The translations under genes were made by a program, and so were the position numbers. The notes beneath the pieces are model-generated. The model did not search any database and was not told where the DNA came from. It saw nothing but the letters and a program-made list of their open reading frames with translations. Positions 8,432 to 17,398 of a stretch of 55,312 bases of DNA are shown piece by piece (positions within the stretch are counted from its first letter, which is position 1; every line of letters begins with the position of its first letter). Source of the stretch: UBA6165 sp044233745 (lineage in GTDB: Bacteria > Bacteroidota > Bacteroidia > Flavobacteriales_D > Crocinitomicaceae); contig JBIIJN010000008.1 in assembly GCA_044233745.1 (NCBI GenBank), forward strand, positions 1-55,312. Direction: 5' to 3'.

Positions 8432-10210
8432 ATGCTTGTAAAGCTCATCAATCCTTGGTTAGCGCTGCATTTCTTGTTGATTTTTTCTTTTGTTTGCATC
8501 AGAGCTGTTTTGGTACCTATTGTGCCAGACGAGGCTTTCACTTTTTTCTTGTATGTAGAGCCTGAAACCGTATTTTATCCAGCAGCTCAAGTTGATGCCA
8601 ATAACCATTATCTCAATTCTATTCTATCCATTTGGAGCACCAAACTATTTGTTTTAAACGCTTTCAGCTTCCGCTTACCCAATGTCTTGGCATTTTTGGT
8701 TTATTATTACTCAGCTTATAAAATTGCTTCTTTTTTTGCGCAAAAATGGAAGTTTTGGGTGGCCATTTTAACTTTCACGAGTATTTATCCCCTAATAGAA
8801 TTCTTCTCATTATCAAGGGGATACGGCTTGTCTTTTGCGCTATTACTGCTCACAATATATCAAGGAATGCGTTTCGTTGATGACAAAAAGAACTGGCGTG
8901 CATGGTGGATATTGGTATTGATATTCTTAACACTTTTCGCACAATTAAGCCTGCTATTTGCTTCCGTTGCTCTCTTTTTTGTTGCGGCAATTTCCTACAT
9001 CAACAACTCATGGAAAAAATCTAAATGGTTTTGTTTGGCATATTTGGTTATAGGAAGCGGACTCCTCTTACTCTTTACGCTCCACATCAAAAATTTGCAG
9101 GATGGTGGATTTCTTTATTTCGGATTGAGCGATAGATTTCCACTCTACAATATTATTTCTTTGAATGAAATTCTCTTTCAATCCGACGCCATGTGGCTCT
9201 ACTACACAAGTTTGATAGCATTTCTGGTCATGATATCGGTTTTCCTAGTATATTTTTTGAAAAATAAATTCCAAGTTTTCAACGGCAAATCAGTCATTTT
9301 TCCTTTTGTTCTATTCACGAGTATAGCTGGAATTTTGGCTGCGATTTTTGTTTTGAACGGTTCAGGACCATTAGCCAGAACAGCCTTATACCTGTATTTG
9401 CTATTGGTGGGCACTTGGCTCTTTATGCCATCTGCAAAACCTTGGCTCAATTATTCGTCCGCTACCCTACTCCTCGCTGCCGCCCTATTTTCATTCGCAC
9501 AAGTCAATTTGAAGCAGGTCAATTATTGGGAAAATCATCGCGTTGACCACGAAATTTTTGATTATCTGATACAGGAATATTCAGACGAATATCTCGTTGC
9601 CAGTTCCATTTACATCGATAGAAACCTAGAAATGGAATTGAATTATTTCCGAAAATTGGGCAAATCAATAACAATCATTGAAAACGACATTTCTAATTAC
9701 GACGCTGTAATTCTGACACAAGGAGACGTGAAACGATTCCATACAGAACTGTCCGACTTCAAATTGATTTACGACGGTGATTTGGGCGTCTCATTGTATG
9801 AAAATAAAAAACCTGACAATCAGTATTTTGAGTTGCGTACATTTGATATTCAACAAGGCACAGGCAATCCCGAATACATCAACGTTTCAACTTACCAGTT
9901 TGGGGATAGTGTACCAAATCCACGTGTATTTTTGTTATCCGGCACAATGAAAAGCTTAAAATCAACTAAAACAGCTTCTTGGAACTTGGTAGTGCAATTT
10001 TTTGATGCCTCTGGCGCTTATGTTCATGCGCGCTATTTTCCGATTAACCGCTTTGGTAGTGGCTGGAATAAAAATCAATTGTGTCCATTCCAAATTCCAA
10101 TTGCGGAAATTCCAGAAAACACAAGTGAAATCAGGATTTTCATGTACAATCCTTTACAACTAAACGTTGATGAAATAAAGATACAGGGGGCGCTTAAAGG
10201 TGCTTTTTGA
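8432..10210 (+). CDS. GT-C-like polytopic membrane glycosyltransferase
   Basis: A 592-aa integral membrane protein with about a dozen hydrophobic helices in residues 1-385 and a 200-residue soluble C-terminal domain. Just after the first helix is PDEAFTFFLY, an acidic first external loop like that of GT-C enzymes (ArnT/PMT type) that use polyprenyl-phosphate sugars; a second acidic position and the SRGYGLSFALLLL helix follow. I place the start at ATG 8432, two bases after the pntB stop; the longer frame inside pntB has no support. The C-terminal domain looks like a beta-sandwich. Substrate unknown. Its last 17 bases overlap the end of the convergent kdtA. Confidence 0.65.
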   Translation: MLVKLINPWLALHFLLIFSFVCIRAVLVPIVPDEAFTFFLYVEPETVFYPAAQVDANNHYLNSILSIWSTKLFVLNAFSFRLPNVLAFLVYYYSAYKIASFFAQKWKFWVAILTFTSIYPLIEFFSLSRGYGLSFALLLLTIYQGMRFVDDKKNWRAWWILVLIFLTLFAQLSLLFASVALFFVAAISYINNSWKKSKWFCLAYLVIGSGLLLLFTLHIKNLQDGGFLYFGLSDRFPLYNIISLNEILFQSDAMWLYYTSLIAFLVMISVFLVYFLKNKFQVFNGKSVIFPFVLFTSIAGILAAIFVLNGSGPLARTALYLYLLLVGTWLFMPSAKPWLNYSSATLLLAAALFSFAQVNLKQVNYWENHRVDHEIFDYLIQEYSDEYLVASSIYIDRNLEMELNYFRKLGKSITIIENDISNYDAVILTQGDVKRFHTELSDFKLIYDGDLGVSLYENKKPDNQYFELRTFDIQQGTGNPEYINVSTYQFGDSVPNPRVFLLSGTMKSLKSTKTASWNLVVQFFDASGAYVHARYFPINRFGSGWNKNQLCPFQIPIAEIPENTSEIRIFMYNPLQLNVDEIKIQGALKGAF

Positions 10211-11435
10211 GGTCTTTATCCAATTTATTTAAAATCAACTTTGTAGCACCAGTTTTCGCATTCATGAAATTTACTGTTTCAGCTTTAAGTTGATCGTAGT
10301 TCGCTGAAATAAATTCCTTTTTCTCCAACAATTCATCGATTGAATGCACAGAAAATCCAATTCCAGCATCAATAAACTCTTGACCCTCAGGAAATTTCTC
10401 ATAATGCGGACCAAAAATCACAGGTAAACCAAAAATGGCAGGTTCAAGAATGTTGTGTAATCCCTTCCCAAAAGCACCACCCACATAGGCCATTTGACCG
10501 ACAGCATACACATTTGCCAACATGCCTATGCCATCCAAAATCATAACCCGTTTGTGTGCCAAGGTTTTGTACTCCTCGTGGTGAGAATAGCGAAAATTAG
10601 GAACGGTGAGTGCAGCTTCAAGTTCTTTAATACTTTTAGAATCAACCTCATGCGGGGCAATAATCACTTTTTCGACAATTGTGCCATCGTTGATTTTCGG
10701 AAATATCATTTGATGCTCCATGGGCCAAGTACTACCCAAAACCAAAACTTTTTCACCGTTCACAAAATCCAACAATACTTGATTTTCTTGCACACATTGG
10801 GCATTTTGATATACCCTATCGAAGCGCGTATCACCGCAAACGCTCACATTGGTGAGTCCGATTTTTTTCAACAAATCTTGACTACATTCATTTTGCACAA
10901 AAAAATGTGAAAAGCAACGCAAGGAAGCCGTGTAGAATGGATTTTTTTTGGTGAAAAATCTTTGTTCGCTTCTAAAATTACCCGAAATTAGATAAAGTGG
11001 CGTTTTTCTTACTTTCACCTCCTTCAAAAAATTGGTCCAAAACTCATATTTCACAAAAAATACTGCTTTCGGGTTGAGTGTTTTCACAAAAAATCGAGCA
11101 TTCTCTGGTGTATCCAATGGCAAATAGCAAACATAATCGGCCTTTGGGTATTGCTTTCGAATTTCATAACCACTTGGACTAAAAAACGTGACAATTAAAG
11201 GTGTTTTCGGATATTTTTGTCTCAAGGCTTCCATCAGCGGTCGACCTTGTTCAAACTCTCCCAAAGAAGCGCAGTGGAACCAAAAACCATTTTCAAGAGC
11301 GCCTGATTTTTTCTTCAATTCAGAACGCCAAAATCTTCTGCCCTGTACCCAGAGGTGAGCTTTTGCATTGAAAAGTGAAGCAAAGCGAATAGAAAAGCCG
11401 TAAAGTCTTATCCCGATATTATACAGCCAATGCAT
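10194..11435 (-). CDS. waaA: 3-deoxy-D-manno-octulosonic acid (Kdo) transferase
   Basis: Transfers Kdo from CMP-Kdo to lipid A precursor at the inner membrane during lipopolysaccharide core synthesis. The 413-aa length fits the family. Visible features are an N-terminal hydrophobic segment, the CASLGEFEQGRPL acceptor-site motif, KYEFWTNFL, and the C-terminal GT-B donor-binding block VGGAFGKGLHNILEPAIFG followed by PVIFGPHYEKFPE. The start ATG shares one base with the stop of the upstream outer-membrane protein (TGATG), so the two are translationally coupled. Confidence 0.93.
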   Translation of the reverse strand: MHWLYNIGIRLYGFSIRFASLFNAKAHLWVQGRRFWRSELKKKSGALENGFWFHCASLGEFEQGRPLMEALRQKYPKTPLIVTFFSPSGYEIRKQYPKADYVCYLPLDTPENARFFVKTLNPKAVFFVKYEFWTNFLKEVKVRKTPLYLISGNFRSEQRFFTKKNPFYTASLRCFSHFFVQNECSQDLLKKIGLTNVSVCGDTRFDRVYQNAQCVQENQVLLDFVNGEKVLVLGSTWPMEHQMIFPKINDGTIVEKVIIAPHEVDSKSIKELEAALTVPNFRYSHHEEYKTLAHKRVMILDGIGMLANVYAVGQMAYVGGAFGKGLHNILEPAIFGLPVIFGPHYEKFPEGQEFIDAGIGFSVHSIDELLEKKEFISANYDQLKAETVNFMNAKTGATKLILNKLDKDLKKHL

Positions 11436-12187
11436 CAGTCGAAGTAGATTTTTTTAGCTTTCCGTTTATAAATCGGGATATACCAGCCTCCACGCAAACC
11501 GATTTGAAAATCCATTAAAATGCCTTCGGGTGCTGGACCTTGATCATAAGACCATGAACGTGAAAATCTTGTAAAACCTTGATTGGCATAAATACCACCA
11601 TAAAAATGTATCGACCTGTTTACGCTGATTTGGGAGAATCCAATGAACTGACTCAAGGATAATCCAACCGTTTGTCGGTCGTATAAACGTCTATTATCTG
11701 CTTCAAGAATCGGAACAAAATCATAGGTGGTTTGAATACGATACTTCATTAAAGTATAACCAGCGCCAAAAGAAAGATACAAACCCGAGTTGGGATTAGA
11801 ACCAAATATCGGAATAATTTTGCCGACATGTGCATTGATATTGAAGCCTCTAGAGAGTATTTGAACCACAGCAAATTGACCTTCGGCTTCTGAAATATTC
11901 CCCAAATTATCGGTCATAAAGTTGAAAATGGAATCATTTTTCACCTGATTGCCAAAATAAAAATTGCCTTCTACACCATAAACCCAGTTCTTTTTGTCTT
12001 TATAACCAGCAGTAGCACCCAATTGATTCAAGAAACCATAGCGATCTTTCATGTCGGCAAAAGGCAACATAGCGCCGTAATGCAATCCCACCATTGGCGT
12101 TCCAATCACATCAGTTGAGACATTGCGCTGACTTTTTGCTGTAACAACCGATAAACATAAAAAAAAGGTGAGCAAAATTTTGTTCAT
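11435..12187 (-). CDS. Outer-membrane beta-barrel protein coupled to Kdo transferase
   Basis: A 250-aa protein with a signal peptide (MNKILLTFFLCLSVVTAKSQ) and a body of alternating, aromatic- and glycine-rich strands (GLHYGAMLPFADM, YLSFGAGYTLMKY, MDFQIGLRGGWYIPIY), as in small outer-membrane barrels. I do not recognise a named family. The one-base overlap with waaA suggests a role linked to envelope assembly, which is inference. Its ATG is four bases after a perfect TACATTTG box (12192-12199, minus strand). Confidence 0.7.
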   Translation of the reverse strand: MNKILLTFFLCLSVVTAKSQRNVSTDVIGTPMVGLHYGAMLPFADMKDRYGFLNQLGATAGYKDKKNWVYGVEGNFYFGNQVKNDSIFNFMTDNLGNISEAEGQFAVVQILSRGFNINAHVGKIIPIFGSNPNSGLYLSFGAGYTLMKYRIQTTYDFVPILEADNRRLYDRQTVGLSLSQFIGFSQISVNRSIHFYGGIYANQGFTRFSRSWSYDQGPAPEGILMDFQIGLRGGWYIPIYKRKAKKIYFD

Positions 12188-12191
12188 GCTG

Positions 12192-12199
12192 CAAATGTA
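12192..12199 (-). promoter_or_regulatory. -7 promoter box of the outer-membrane protein-waaA operon
   Basis: Reads TACATTTG on the minus strand, a perfect TAnnTTTG, and ends exactly four bases before the ATG at 12187, predicting a nearly leaderless mRNA. It is divergent from the Fur-family promoter. Confidence 0.55.
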
Positions 12200-12353
12200 T
12201 GCATTCGCATCAATGTGAACATAGCTGTTGATTAAAATTGTTGGCTTGTTTATTCTAAACCCTCTGTTTGAACTTGAATAACAAATGTTCGTCCTCTACC
12301 CGATATAATATTTTGGTAAAGCCAAGTCGCAATAAGTTTAAAAAAGAGTTGAA

Positions 12354-12382
12354 TTGAGAGCTCGTTAATTTTCCTAATTTTG
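12354..12382 (+). promoter_or_regulatory. Promoter of the Fur-family gene
   Basis: TTG (12354-12356), an 18-base spacer and TAATTTTG (12375-12382) match the -33/-7 consensus. The -7 box ends four bases before the ATG at 12387. I see no clear Fur-box palindrome. Confidence 0.6.
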
Positions 12383-12386
12383 TAGC

Positions 12387-12815
12387 ATGAACAGTACAGA
12401 ACTACTTAAAAAACATGATCTTCGGTTAACAAAACCCCGCATGGCTGTGCTGGCCATGTTTCAAGAAAAAAGTGGAACCGCTGTTTCGATAAAAGAATTG
12501 ATGGCTTCCTTTTCCGAAGAAATCGACAAGGTGACACTTTACCGCACACTTCATACTTTTGAAGAAAGTCAACTAATACATCGCATTTTTGACGATTCGG
12601 GCATGGAAAAATATGCACTTTGTGTTGGCACATGCGAAACAGACGACCATCATGCACACCACAACCATGCTCATGTACACTTCAAGTGCGATCGCTGTGA
12701 ACAGACCGAGTGCATTGCGGATGCCGAATTGCCTAAAATTGTACTTCCCCTGGGCTATTTACCGAAGAGCACCAATTTTGTTGTGATTGGCATTTGTGCA
12801 AGATGTTCTGCCTAA
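12387..12815 (+). CDS. Fur-family metal-responsive transcriptional regulator
   Basis: A 142-aa DNA-binding protein. The N-terminal winged helix (HDLRLTKPRMAVLAMF, then DKVTLYRTLHTFEESQLIHRI) is typical of Fur/Zur/PerR. The regulatory half has a histidine-rich stretch (about residues 90-101) leading into HFKCDRCEQTECI, and a second pair, CARC, near the C-terminus. The two C-x-x-C pairs should hold structural zinc. Whether it senses iron or zinc is not clear; the histidine-rich loop leans toward Zur, but weakly. It is a stand-alone gene, 58 bases before maf. Confidence 0.85.
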   Translation: MNSTELLKKHDLRLTKPRMAVLAMFQEKSGTAVSIKELMASFSEEIDKVTLYRTLHTFEESQLIHRIFDDSGMEKYALCVGTCETDDHHAHHNHAHVHFKCDRCEQTECIADAELPKIVLPLGYLPKSTNFVVIGICARCSA

Positions 12816-12873
12816 GCACAATTTTTTCAAAACGCAATCACTTTCTTGTGTTCAATCTCATAAAATTGTAGTT

Positions 12874-13440
12874 ATGCAAATCCAAAGAATCATTTTAGGC
12901 AGTCAATCGCCTCGCAGAAGAGAATATATCCAATATTTGGGCTATCCAGTAACAACTTTATCTCCCGATGTTGACGAAGTGTATCCAGACGAACTACCTT
13001 TAAACGAGGTGCCTGAATACTTAGCGCAATTAAAAGCAAGCGCATTAGATTTGGCGCTTCAAAACGGCGATGTTTTAATCACCAGCGACACTGTAGTCAT
13101 TTTAGATGAACAAATTTTGGGCAAACCGGAAAATACAGCACATGCCATAGAATTGCTGAAAAAGTTGTCAGGACGAACACACGAAGTGGTTTCAGGCGTT
13201 CACATGCAATCGATTCACAAGTCGCTTACTTTTAGTGTTTCAACTTTGGTCACTTTTGCAGAACTTAAAGAGGAAGAAATTGAGCATTACGTTGCAGAAT
13301 ATCAACCCTTAGACAAAGCTGGTGCGTATGGAATTCAAGAATATATTGGTTATTTGGGCGTAAGTGAAATACAGGGTTCCTACATGAATGTGATTGGGCT
13401 TCCTTTGGCACAAATCAAATCTGCGCTGAATAAATTTTAG
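12874..13440 (+). CDS. maf: Maf-like nucleoside triphosphate pyrophosphatase
   Basis: Maf proteins hydrolyse dTTP/UTP or modified nucleotides to monophosphates. The 188-aa product starts with the signature ILGSQSPRRREYI, followed by a conserved DVDE, then SDTVV, LGKPEN and the late KAGAYGIQE. The ATG at 12874 gives this standard N-terminus; the longer frame from 12787 adds 29 residues from within the fur end. A near-consensus box TAAAATTG (12861-12868) lies five bases upstream of the ATG. Confidence 0.9.
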   Translation: MQIQRIILGSQSPRRREYIQYLGYPVTTLSPDVDEVYPDELPLNEVPEYLAQLKASALDLALQNGDVLITSDTVVILDEQILGKPENTAHAIELLKKLSGRTHEVVSGVHMQSIHKSLTFSVSTLVTFAELKEEEIEHYVAEYQPLDKAGAYGIQEYIGYLGVSEIQGSYMNVIGLPLAQIKSALNKF

Positions 13441-13525
13441 CATAAAACAATCATAATCAATACTTTAACACGTGTACTTGTACGGTGACTTGCACGGAAA
13501 TTAAGTCGCAAATAATTTAAAAAAA

Positions 13526-15016
13526 TTAGGTTAAATTTTCAATAAAAATCTTACTGGCTTCCATTCGTGGATGCATGTATTCATCTTCATCAGAAACAGG
13601 GACAACTTTGCGGTATTCGGTTAAGAGCGACTCTAAAGCAGGAGATGATTTAAGCGGACTTCTAAAAGACATGGCTTGACTGGCATTCATCAATTCGATG
13701 CCCAAAATTTTTGTTAGATTATCAAGAACCAGCAAGAGTTTGGTGGCGGCATTGGCTCCCATGCTTACATGATCTTCTTGACCATTGCTAGAATCAATCG
13801 TATCAACAGATGCCGGCGAACAAAGCTGTTTGTTTTGACTTACGATAGAAGCCTGTGTGTAATGCGGAATCATGTAACCAGAATTGAGACCTGGTTTTGA
13901 AACCAAAAATGCAGGAAGATTTCGTGTGCCTCCAATCAATTTATAGGTTCTGCGCTCAGAGATACTCCCCAATTCTGCAAGTGCAATGGCCAGAAAATCC
14001 ATCGACAAAGCCAAAGGTTGTCCATGAAAATTACCTGCTGATATCACCTCATCTGTATCTGGGAAAATGGTCGGATTGTCGGTAACCGCATTGATCTCAT
14101 TTTCAACGATTTGACTCACATAAGACAAAGCATCCCATGAAGCACCATGCACTTGAGGAATACATCTGAAAGAATAAGGATCCTGCACATTCACTTTTGC
14201 TTGGGCGATCAATTCGCTACCCATCAACAAAGCGCGAAATTCAGACGCAATTTCAATTTGTCCCCGTTGTTTGCGAATTTGTTGAATGTTATCTGAAAAT
14301 GGTTCAATGCGACCATCAAAGGCATCAAGGGAAAGAGCCGCTATTTTGTTGGCAGCCTTCAATAATCTATTTGATTTCAAAACGGTCCACAAAGCAATAG
14401 AAGACATAAATTGGGTGCCGTTCAACAATGCCAATCCTTCTTTGCTCTGCAAAACAATCGGAGACAATTTCAATTGTTTCATCACATCAGCAGCGGCATG
14501 TTTTTCTCCTTTAAAATAGACCCCGCCTTCATTAAACAAAGGCATCGACAAATGAGCCAAAGGAGCCAAATCGCCAGAAGCGCCGAGGGAACCTTGTTTG
14601 TAAACCACAGGAATAATATCGTTGTTGTAGAAATAAATCAAACGCTCCACCGTTTCCAATTGCACGCCTGAATGACCTTTTGACAAACCTAAAACCTTGA
14701 GCAACAACATGATTTTCACGATGTTCTGCTCCAGTTCTTCACCCATTCCGCAGGCATGTGAACGCACCAAATTGAATTGCAATTGCGACAAATCTTCCTT
14801 GCCGATAGCCGTATTGCATAGCGAACCAAAACCCGTGTTAATCCCATAAATCAAACCATCTGTTCCCGCTATTTTATCATCGAGGTACTGTCGACATTTC
14901 ACAATAGCAGTGCGACAGTCGTCGGCAAGTGCTATTTTTTTTCTTGAAAAAATCAACGATTCAATTTCAGACAAACTCAAATGAGCCAAGGTGATGTGAT
15001 GAACTTCAGAATTCAT
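13526..15016 (-). CDS. hutH: Histidine ammonia-lyase
   Basis: Deaminates L-histidine to urocanate, the first step of histidine breakdown. The 496-aa length matches the family. The Ala-Ser-Gly triplet that cyclises into the MIO prosthetic group is at 146-148 within GSLGASGDLAPLAHL; YGINTGFG (57-64), NGTQ, the QDPYSFRC segment and GNFHGQPLA are also conserved. No hutU, hutI or hutG is adjacent, so the rest of the pathway, if present, is elsewhere. The family also includes Tyr/Phe ammonia-lyases, but the motifs favour histidine. Confidence 0.9.
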   Translation of the reverse strand: MNSEVHHITLAHLSLSEIESLIFSRKKIALADDCRTAIVKCRQYLDDKIAGTDGLIYGINTGFGSLCNTAIGKEDLSQLQFNLVRSHACGMGEELEQNIVKIMLLLKVLGLSKGHSGVQLETVERLIYFYNNDIIPVVYKQGSLGASGDLAPLAHLSMPLFNEGGVYFKGEKHAAADVMKQLKLSPIVLQSKEGLALLNGTQFMSSIALWTVLKSNRLLKAANKIAALSLDAFDGRIEPFSDNIQQIRKQRGQIEIASEFRALLMGSELIAQAKVNVQDPYSFRCIPQVHGASWDALSYVSQIVENEINAVTDNPTIFPDTDEVISAGNFHGQPLALSMDFLAIALAELGSISERRTYKLIGGTRNLPAFLVSKPGLNSGYMIPHYTQASIVSQNKQLCSPASVDTIDSSNGQEDHVSMGANAATKLLLVLDNLTKILGIELMNASQAMSFRSPLKSSPALESLLTEYRKVVPVSDEDEYMHPRMEASKIFIENLT

Positions 15017-15159
15017 GTGTTGTTCTCTTGCTAAAGGTTAATTTGACAGGACACCGTCCAATCGGCTACAAAAGTAGGAAAAAGCCAGACTTTTAAACCA
15101 AATGTTGTCGTGTCTATTTTTCAGTCCAACCTTTCACCGAGCCGCAACGTCATAATGCT

Positions 15160-15167
15160 TAACTTTG
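15160..15167 (+). promoter_or_regulatory. -7 promoter box of the MORN lipoprotein-ksgA pair
   Basis: TAACTTTG is a perfect TAnnTTTG, 20 bases before the ATG at 15188. Its position downstream of the longer frame's first ATG supports the shorter start. No clear -33 element. Confidence 0.5.
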
Positions 15168-15187
15168 CACATTCAAATTGCTGTACT

Positions 15188-15592
15188 ATGATTCGATACA
15201 TCCCTATTTTGATTCCTCTTATTTTTGTGTTTTTGTCCTGCAAAAGCGAAGAAAAAATTGCCGAAGACCCCGGATATTGCGACTGTGAAATGCTCGCTAT
15301 CGACAACTTGTACAATCATTTTTATTTGGAGGACAGAAATGAGCCTTATACGGGCATCTGTAAAGTATTTCACAATAATGGGCAATTGAAACGAGAGCAA
15401 GAAATTGTGGATGGCAAAAACAACGGTTACTTTCGCGTTTATTCTGAATCTGGTGTTTTATTGGAAGAAGGTAACTTTAAAAACAACCGACACCACGGCA
15501 CGTTCAAATACTTCGACGATAAAGGAAATCTGACCCTTGAGGCTGAATATGAAAATGGCGTTAGAAAAACTGATAAAGAAAGTGCGGAATAA
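15188..15592 (+). CDS. MORN-repeat (YwqK-like) lipoprotein
   Basis: A 134-aa lipoprotein. The signal peptide MIRYIPILIPLIFVFLSC ends in a lipobox, and the mature part carries three or four MORN-type units of about 22 residues (YTGICKVFHNNGQLKRE, GYFRVYSESGVLLEEG, GTFKYFDDKGNLTLEA). Such proteins are annotated as YwqK-family, but no toxin partner is seen here, so I would not call it an antitoxin. The start at 15188 is chosen for the signal peptide and the preceding promoter box. Its stop overlaps the ksgA start (TAATG), so the two are translationally coupled. Confidence 0.8.
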   Translation: MIRYIPILIPLIFVFLSCKSEEKIAEDPGYCDCEMLAIDNLYNHFYLEDRNEPYTGICKVFHNNGQLKREQEIVDGKNNGYFRVYSESGVLLEEGNFKNNRHHGTFKYFDDKGNLTLEAEYENGVRKTDKESAE

Positions 15593-16368
15593 TGGAAGCA
15601 GTTAAAGCCAAAAAACACCTCGGACAACATTTCCTGAAAGACGCCTCCATTTGCGACGACATTGCCAATCAACTTACGGGTCATGGTGGATACTCAAAAA
15701 TCTTAGAAATTGGTCCAGGTATGGGAGCACTTACCAAATCTCTACTTAAACGACCTGATTCTGACGTGTATGTAATAGACATCGACAAAGAGTCTATTGT
15801 TTATTTGCACGAAAATTTCAAAGAACTATCGACCAACAACAAAATCATTGATGGGGATTTTTTAAAAATAGATTTGAAGCAAATTTTTGGAGAAGAATCT
15901 TTCGCTGTGGCTGGAAATTTTCCGTACAACATCTCAACCCAGATTTTATTTAAAGTTTTGGAATACCGCGATCAAATCCCCGAAGTTGTGGGCATGTTTC
16001 AAAAGGAAGTCGCTGAACGCATTGCGCATCCTCCAGGCACCAAGGCATATGGCATATTGAGTGTTTTTTTGCAAGCCTATTACGACATCAGCTACTGTTT
16101 TACGGTTGATGAAGACAAATTTATTCCGCCCCCCAAAGTAAAATCTGGTGTAATTCACCTTACGAGAAACAAAGTTGAAAAGCTCGATTGTGATGAAAAA
16201 TTATTTAGGAATGTAGTAAAAACGGCCTTCAATCAACGTAGAAAAACGATTAGAAACTCAGTGAAATCGATGACTGGTGACCGCGATACTTCTCTACCCA
16301 TTTTTGATAAACGTCCTGAGCAATTATCTGTGAATGAGTTTGTTGAACTTACAAAGTACCTCTCTTAA
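15592..16368 (+). CDS. rsmA: 16S rRNA (adenine(1518)-N6/adenine(1519)-N6)-dimethyltransferase
   Basis: KsgA/RsmA dimethylates two adjacent adenosines near the 3' end of 16S rRNA during small-subunit maturation, using S-adenosylmethionine. The 258-aa protein has the N-terminal KKHLGQHFLKD, the SAM-binding IGPGMGALT (about 42-50), the acidic DID strand end, and the catalytic NFPY motif (109-112). The C-terminal KTAFNQRRKTIRNS helix is typical. It overlaps the stop of the MORN lipoprotein by one base. Confidence 0.95.
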   Translation: MEAVKAKKHLGQHFLKDASICDDIANQLTGHGGYSKILEIGPGMGALTKSLLKRPDSDVYVIDIDKESIVYLHENFKELSTNNKIIDGDFLKIDLKQIFGEESFAVAGNFPYNISTQILFKVLEYRDQIPEVVGMFQKEVAERIAHPPGTKAYGILSVFLQAYYDISYCFTVDEDKFIPPPKVKSGVIHLTRNKVEKLDCDEKLFRNVVKTAFNQRRKTIRNSVKSMTGDRDTSLPIFDKRPEQLSVNEFVELTKYLS

Positions 16369-16402
16369 TTCTATTCGGCACAACTTTTGAAATACGCCAA
16401 AT

Positions 16403-17296
16403 ATGAAAAATTTATTCGCTGTACTTTTGGTTTTCAAGATACTTGTGATTTGGTCGCAAAAAGAAGAAATCATTCATCATCATAAATTTCCAAACGGAAA
16501 AACTTCGACCATTTGTGTAATCAAAGACGATCGGGATGGTTATGCCAAAGCATTTAATTTAAAAGGGGAAGAAATTTACATGCGCCACATTCGGAGATAT
16601 GCCGGACATGCCAGTGTATATTTTACGCACCATCCCAATGGCATGGTCAAAAAAGCCGAGTATTCCAGTCACCCAGATGCGGGAATTCAATGGTATCGAA
16701 GCTATACTTATTTTGATGAAAACGGCAATATTACGAGTCAGATTGAAGACGATTGGGACATGCGCGTTACAGTGCCTAAACACATTTATTACGATACTAC
16801 AAGGCACGTAAATCCAAGTCGCCCCAACCAACCCCAAGTGCCAGATTCATTGAGAAGAACTGACCCTTTGTCGCCAGAATTGAATCCACAACCTGTCAAA
16901 CCGCAAACAACTGTTGTGCCGACGCCTGTAGTCATTCCCGAGCCCATACACAATCCGCAGCCTCCAAAACCCGAAACAGTTGCTTGCGCGTCGATTCATC
17001 AAAACAAAACGGAATTTGTGAATCATTCCAAACACAATATTTTATTGAGCATTTCTCATCAAGGGAAAGATACCATTGTTATGCTCAAACCCGGGGAGAA
17101 ATTCAATGGACCCACCTATATTTCTGCGGAAATAGCAAGTCCATTGGCTCACAATGTGCGTTTTCAATTCAACCCTAGAAAGAAAAATGTGGTTATCGAT
17201 AAAACCACAAGTTCGAAGGCATTGGCACAATATGAAACCTTGCACACAGTGAACTTTTATGGTCAAAGAAAAGTGAAGGAAAAGAAGAAAAAGTGA
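16403..17296 (+). CDS. Secreted protein with proline-rich linker, function unknown
   Basis: A 297-aa protein with an N-terminal hydrophobic signal (MKNLFAVLLVFKILVIWSQ). The first half (about 20-125) has MORN-like strand patterns (NLKGEEIYMRHI, HHPNGMVKKAEY, FDENGNITSQIEDDW). A proline-rich linker (about 135-195, many P-Q-P, P-x-P) joins a C-terminal domain of about 90 residues with one cysteine and a basic end (KEKKKK). It starts 34 bases after rsmA and may be read through from it. No family recognised for the C-terminal domain. Confidence 0.7.
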   Translation: MKNLFAVLLVFKILVIWSQKEEIIHHHKFPNGKTSTICVIKDDRDGYAKAFNLKGEEIYMRHIRRYAGHASVYFTHHPNGMVKKAEYSSHPDAGIQWYRSYTYFDENGNITSQIEDDWDMRVTVPKHIYYDTTRHVNPSRPNQPQVPDSLRRTDPLSPELNPQPVKPQTTVVPTPVVIPEPIHNPQPPKPETVACASIHQNKTEFVNHSKHNILLSISHQGKDTIVMLKPGEKFNGPTYISAEIASPLAHNVRFQFNPRKKNVVIDKTTSSKALAQYETLHTVNFYGQRKVKEKKKK

Positions 17297-17398
17297 TTTT
17301 GAAGAGGCTTAATAAAATCGGCAAACGAAAACAATATATTAATTTGCGCATGTGTGCCAATTGAAAGCAAAAAATCCGTGAAAAAAGACGCTACAATT

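Noticed and set aside
13441..13525. Possible hairpin or small RNA between maf and hutH
   Set aside because: Short similar stretches (ACGTGTAC, ACTTGTACGG, ACTTGCACGG) do not pair well, and no T run follows.
15110..15187. Longer start of the MORN lipoprotein
   Set aside because: It would place 26 residues before a lipoprotein signal peptide and includes the -7 box 15160-15167.
15188..15592. Toxin-antitoxin system (YwqK label)
   Set aside because: Neither MORN protein has a toxin-like neighbour; one is coupled to rsmA and the other to a thioesterase.
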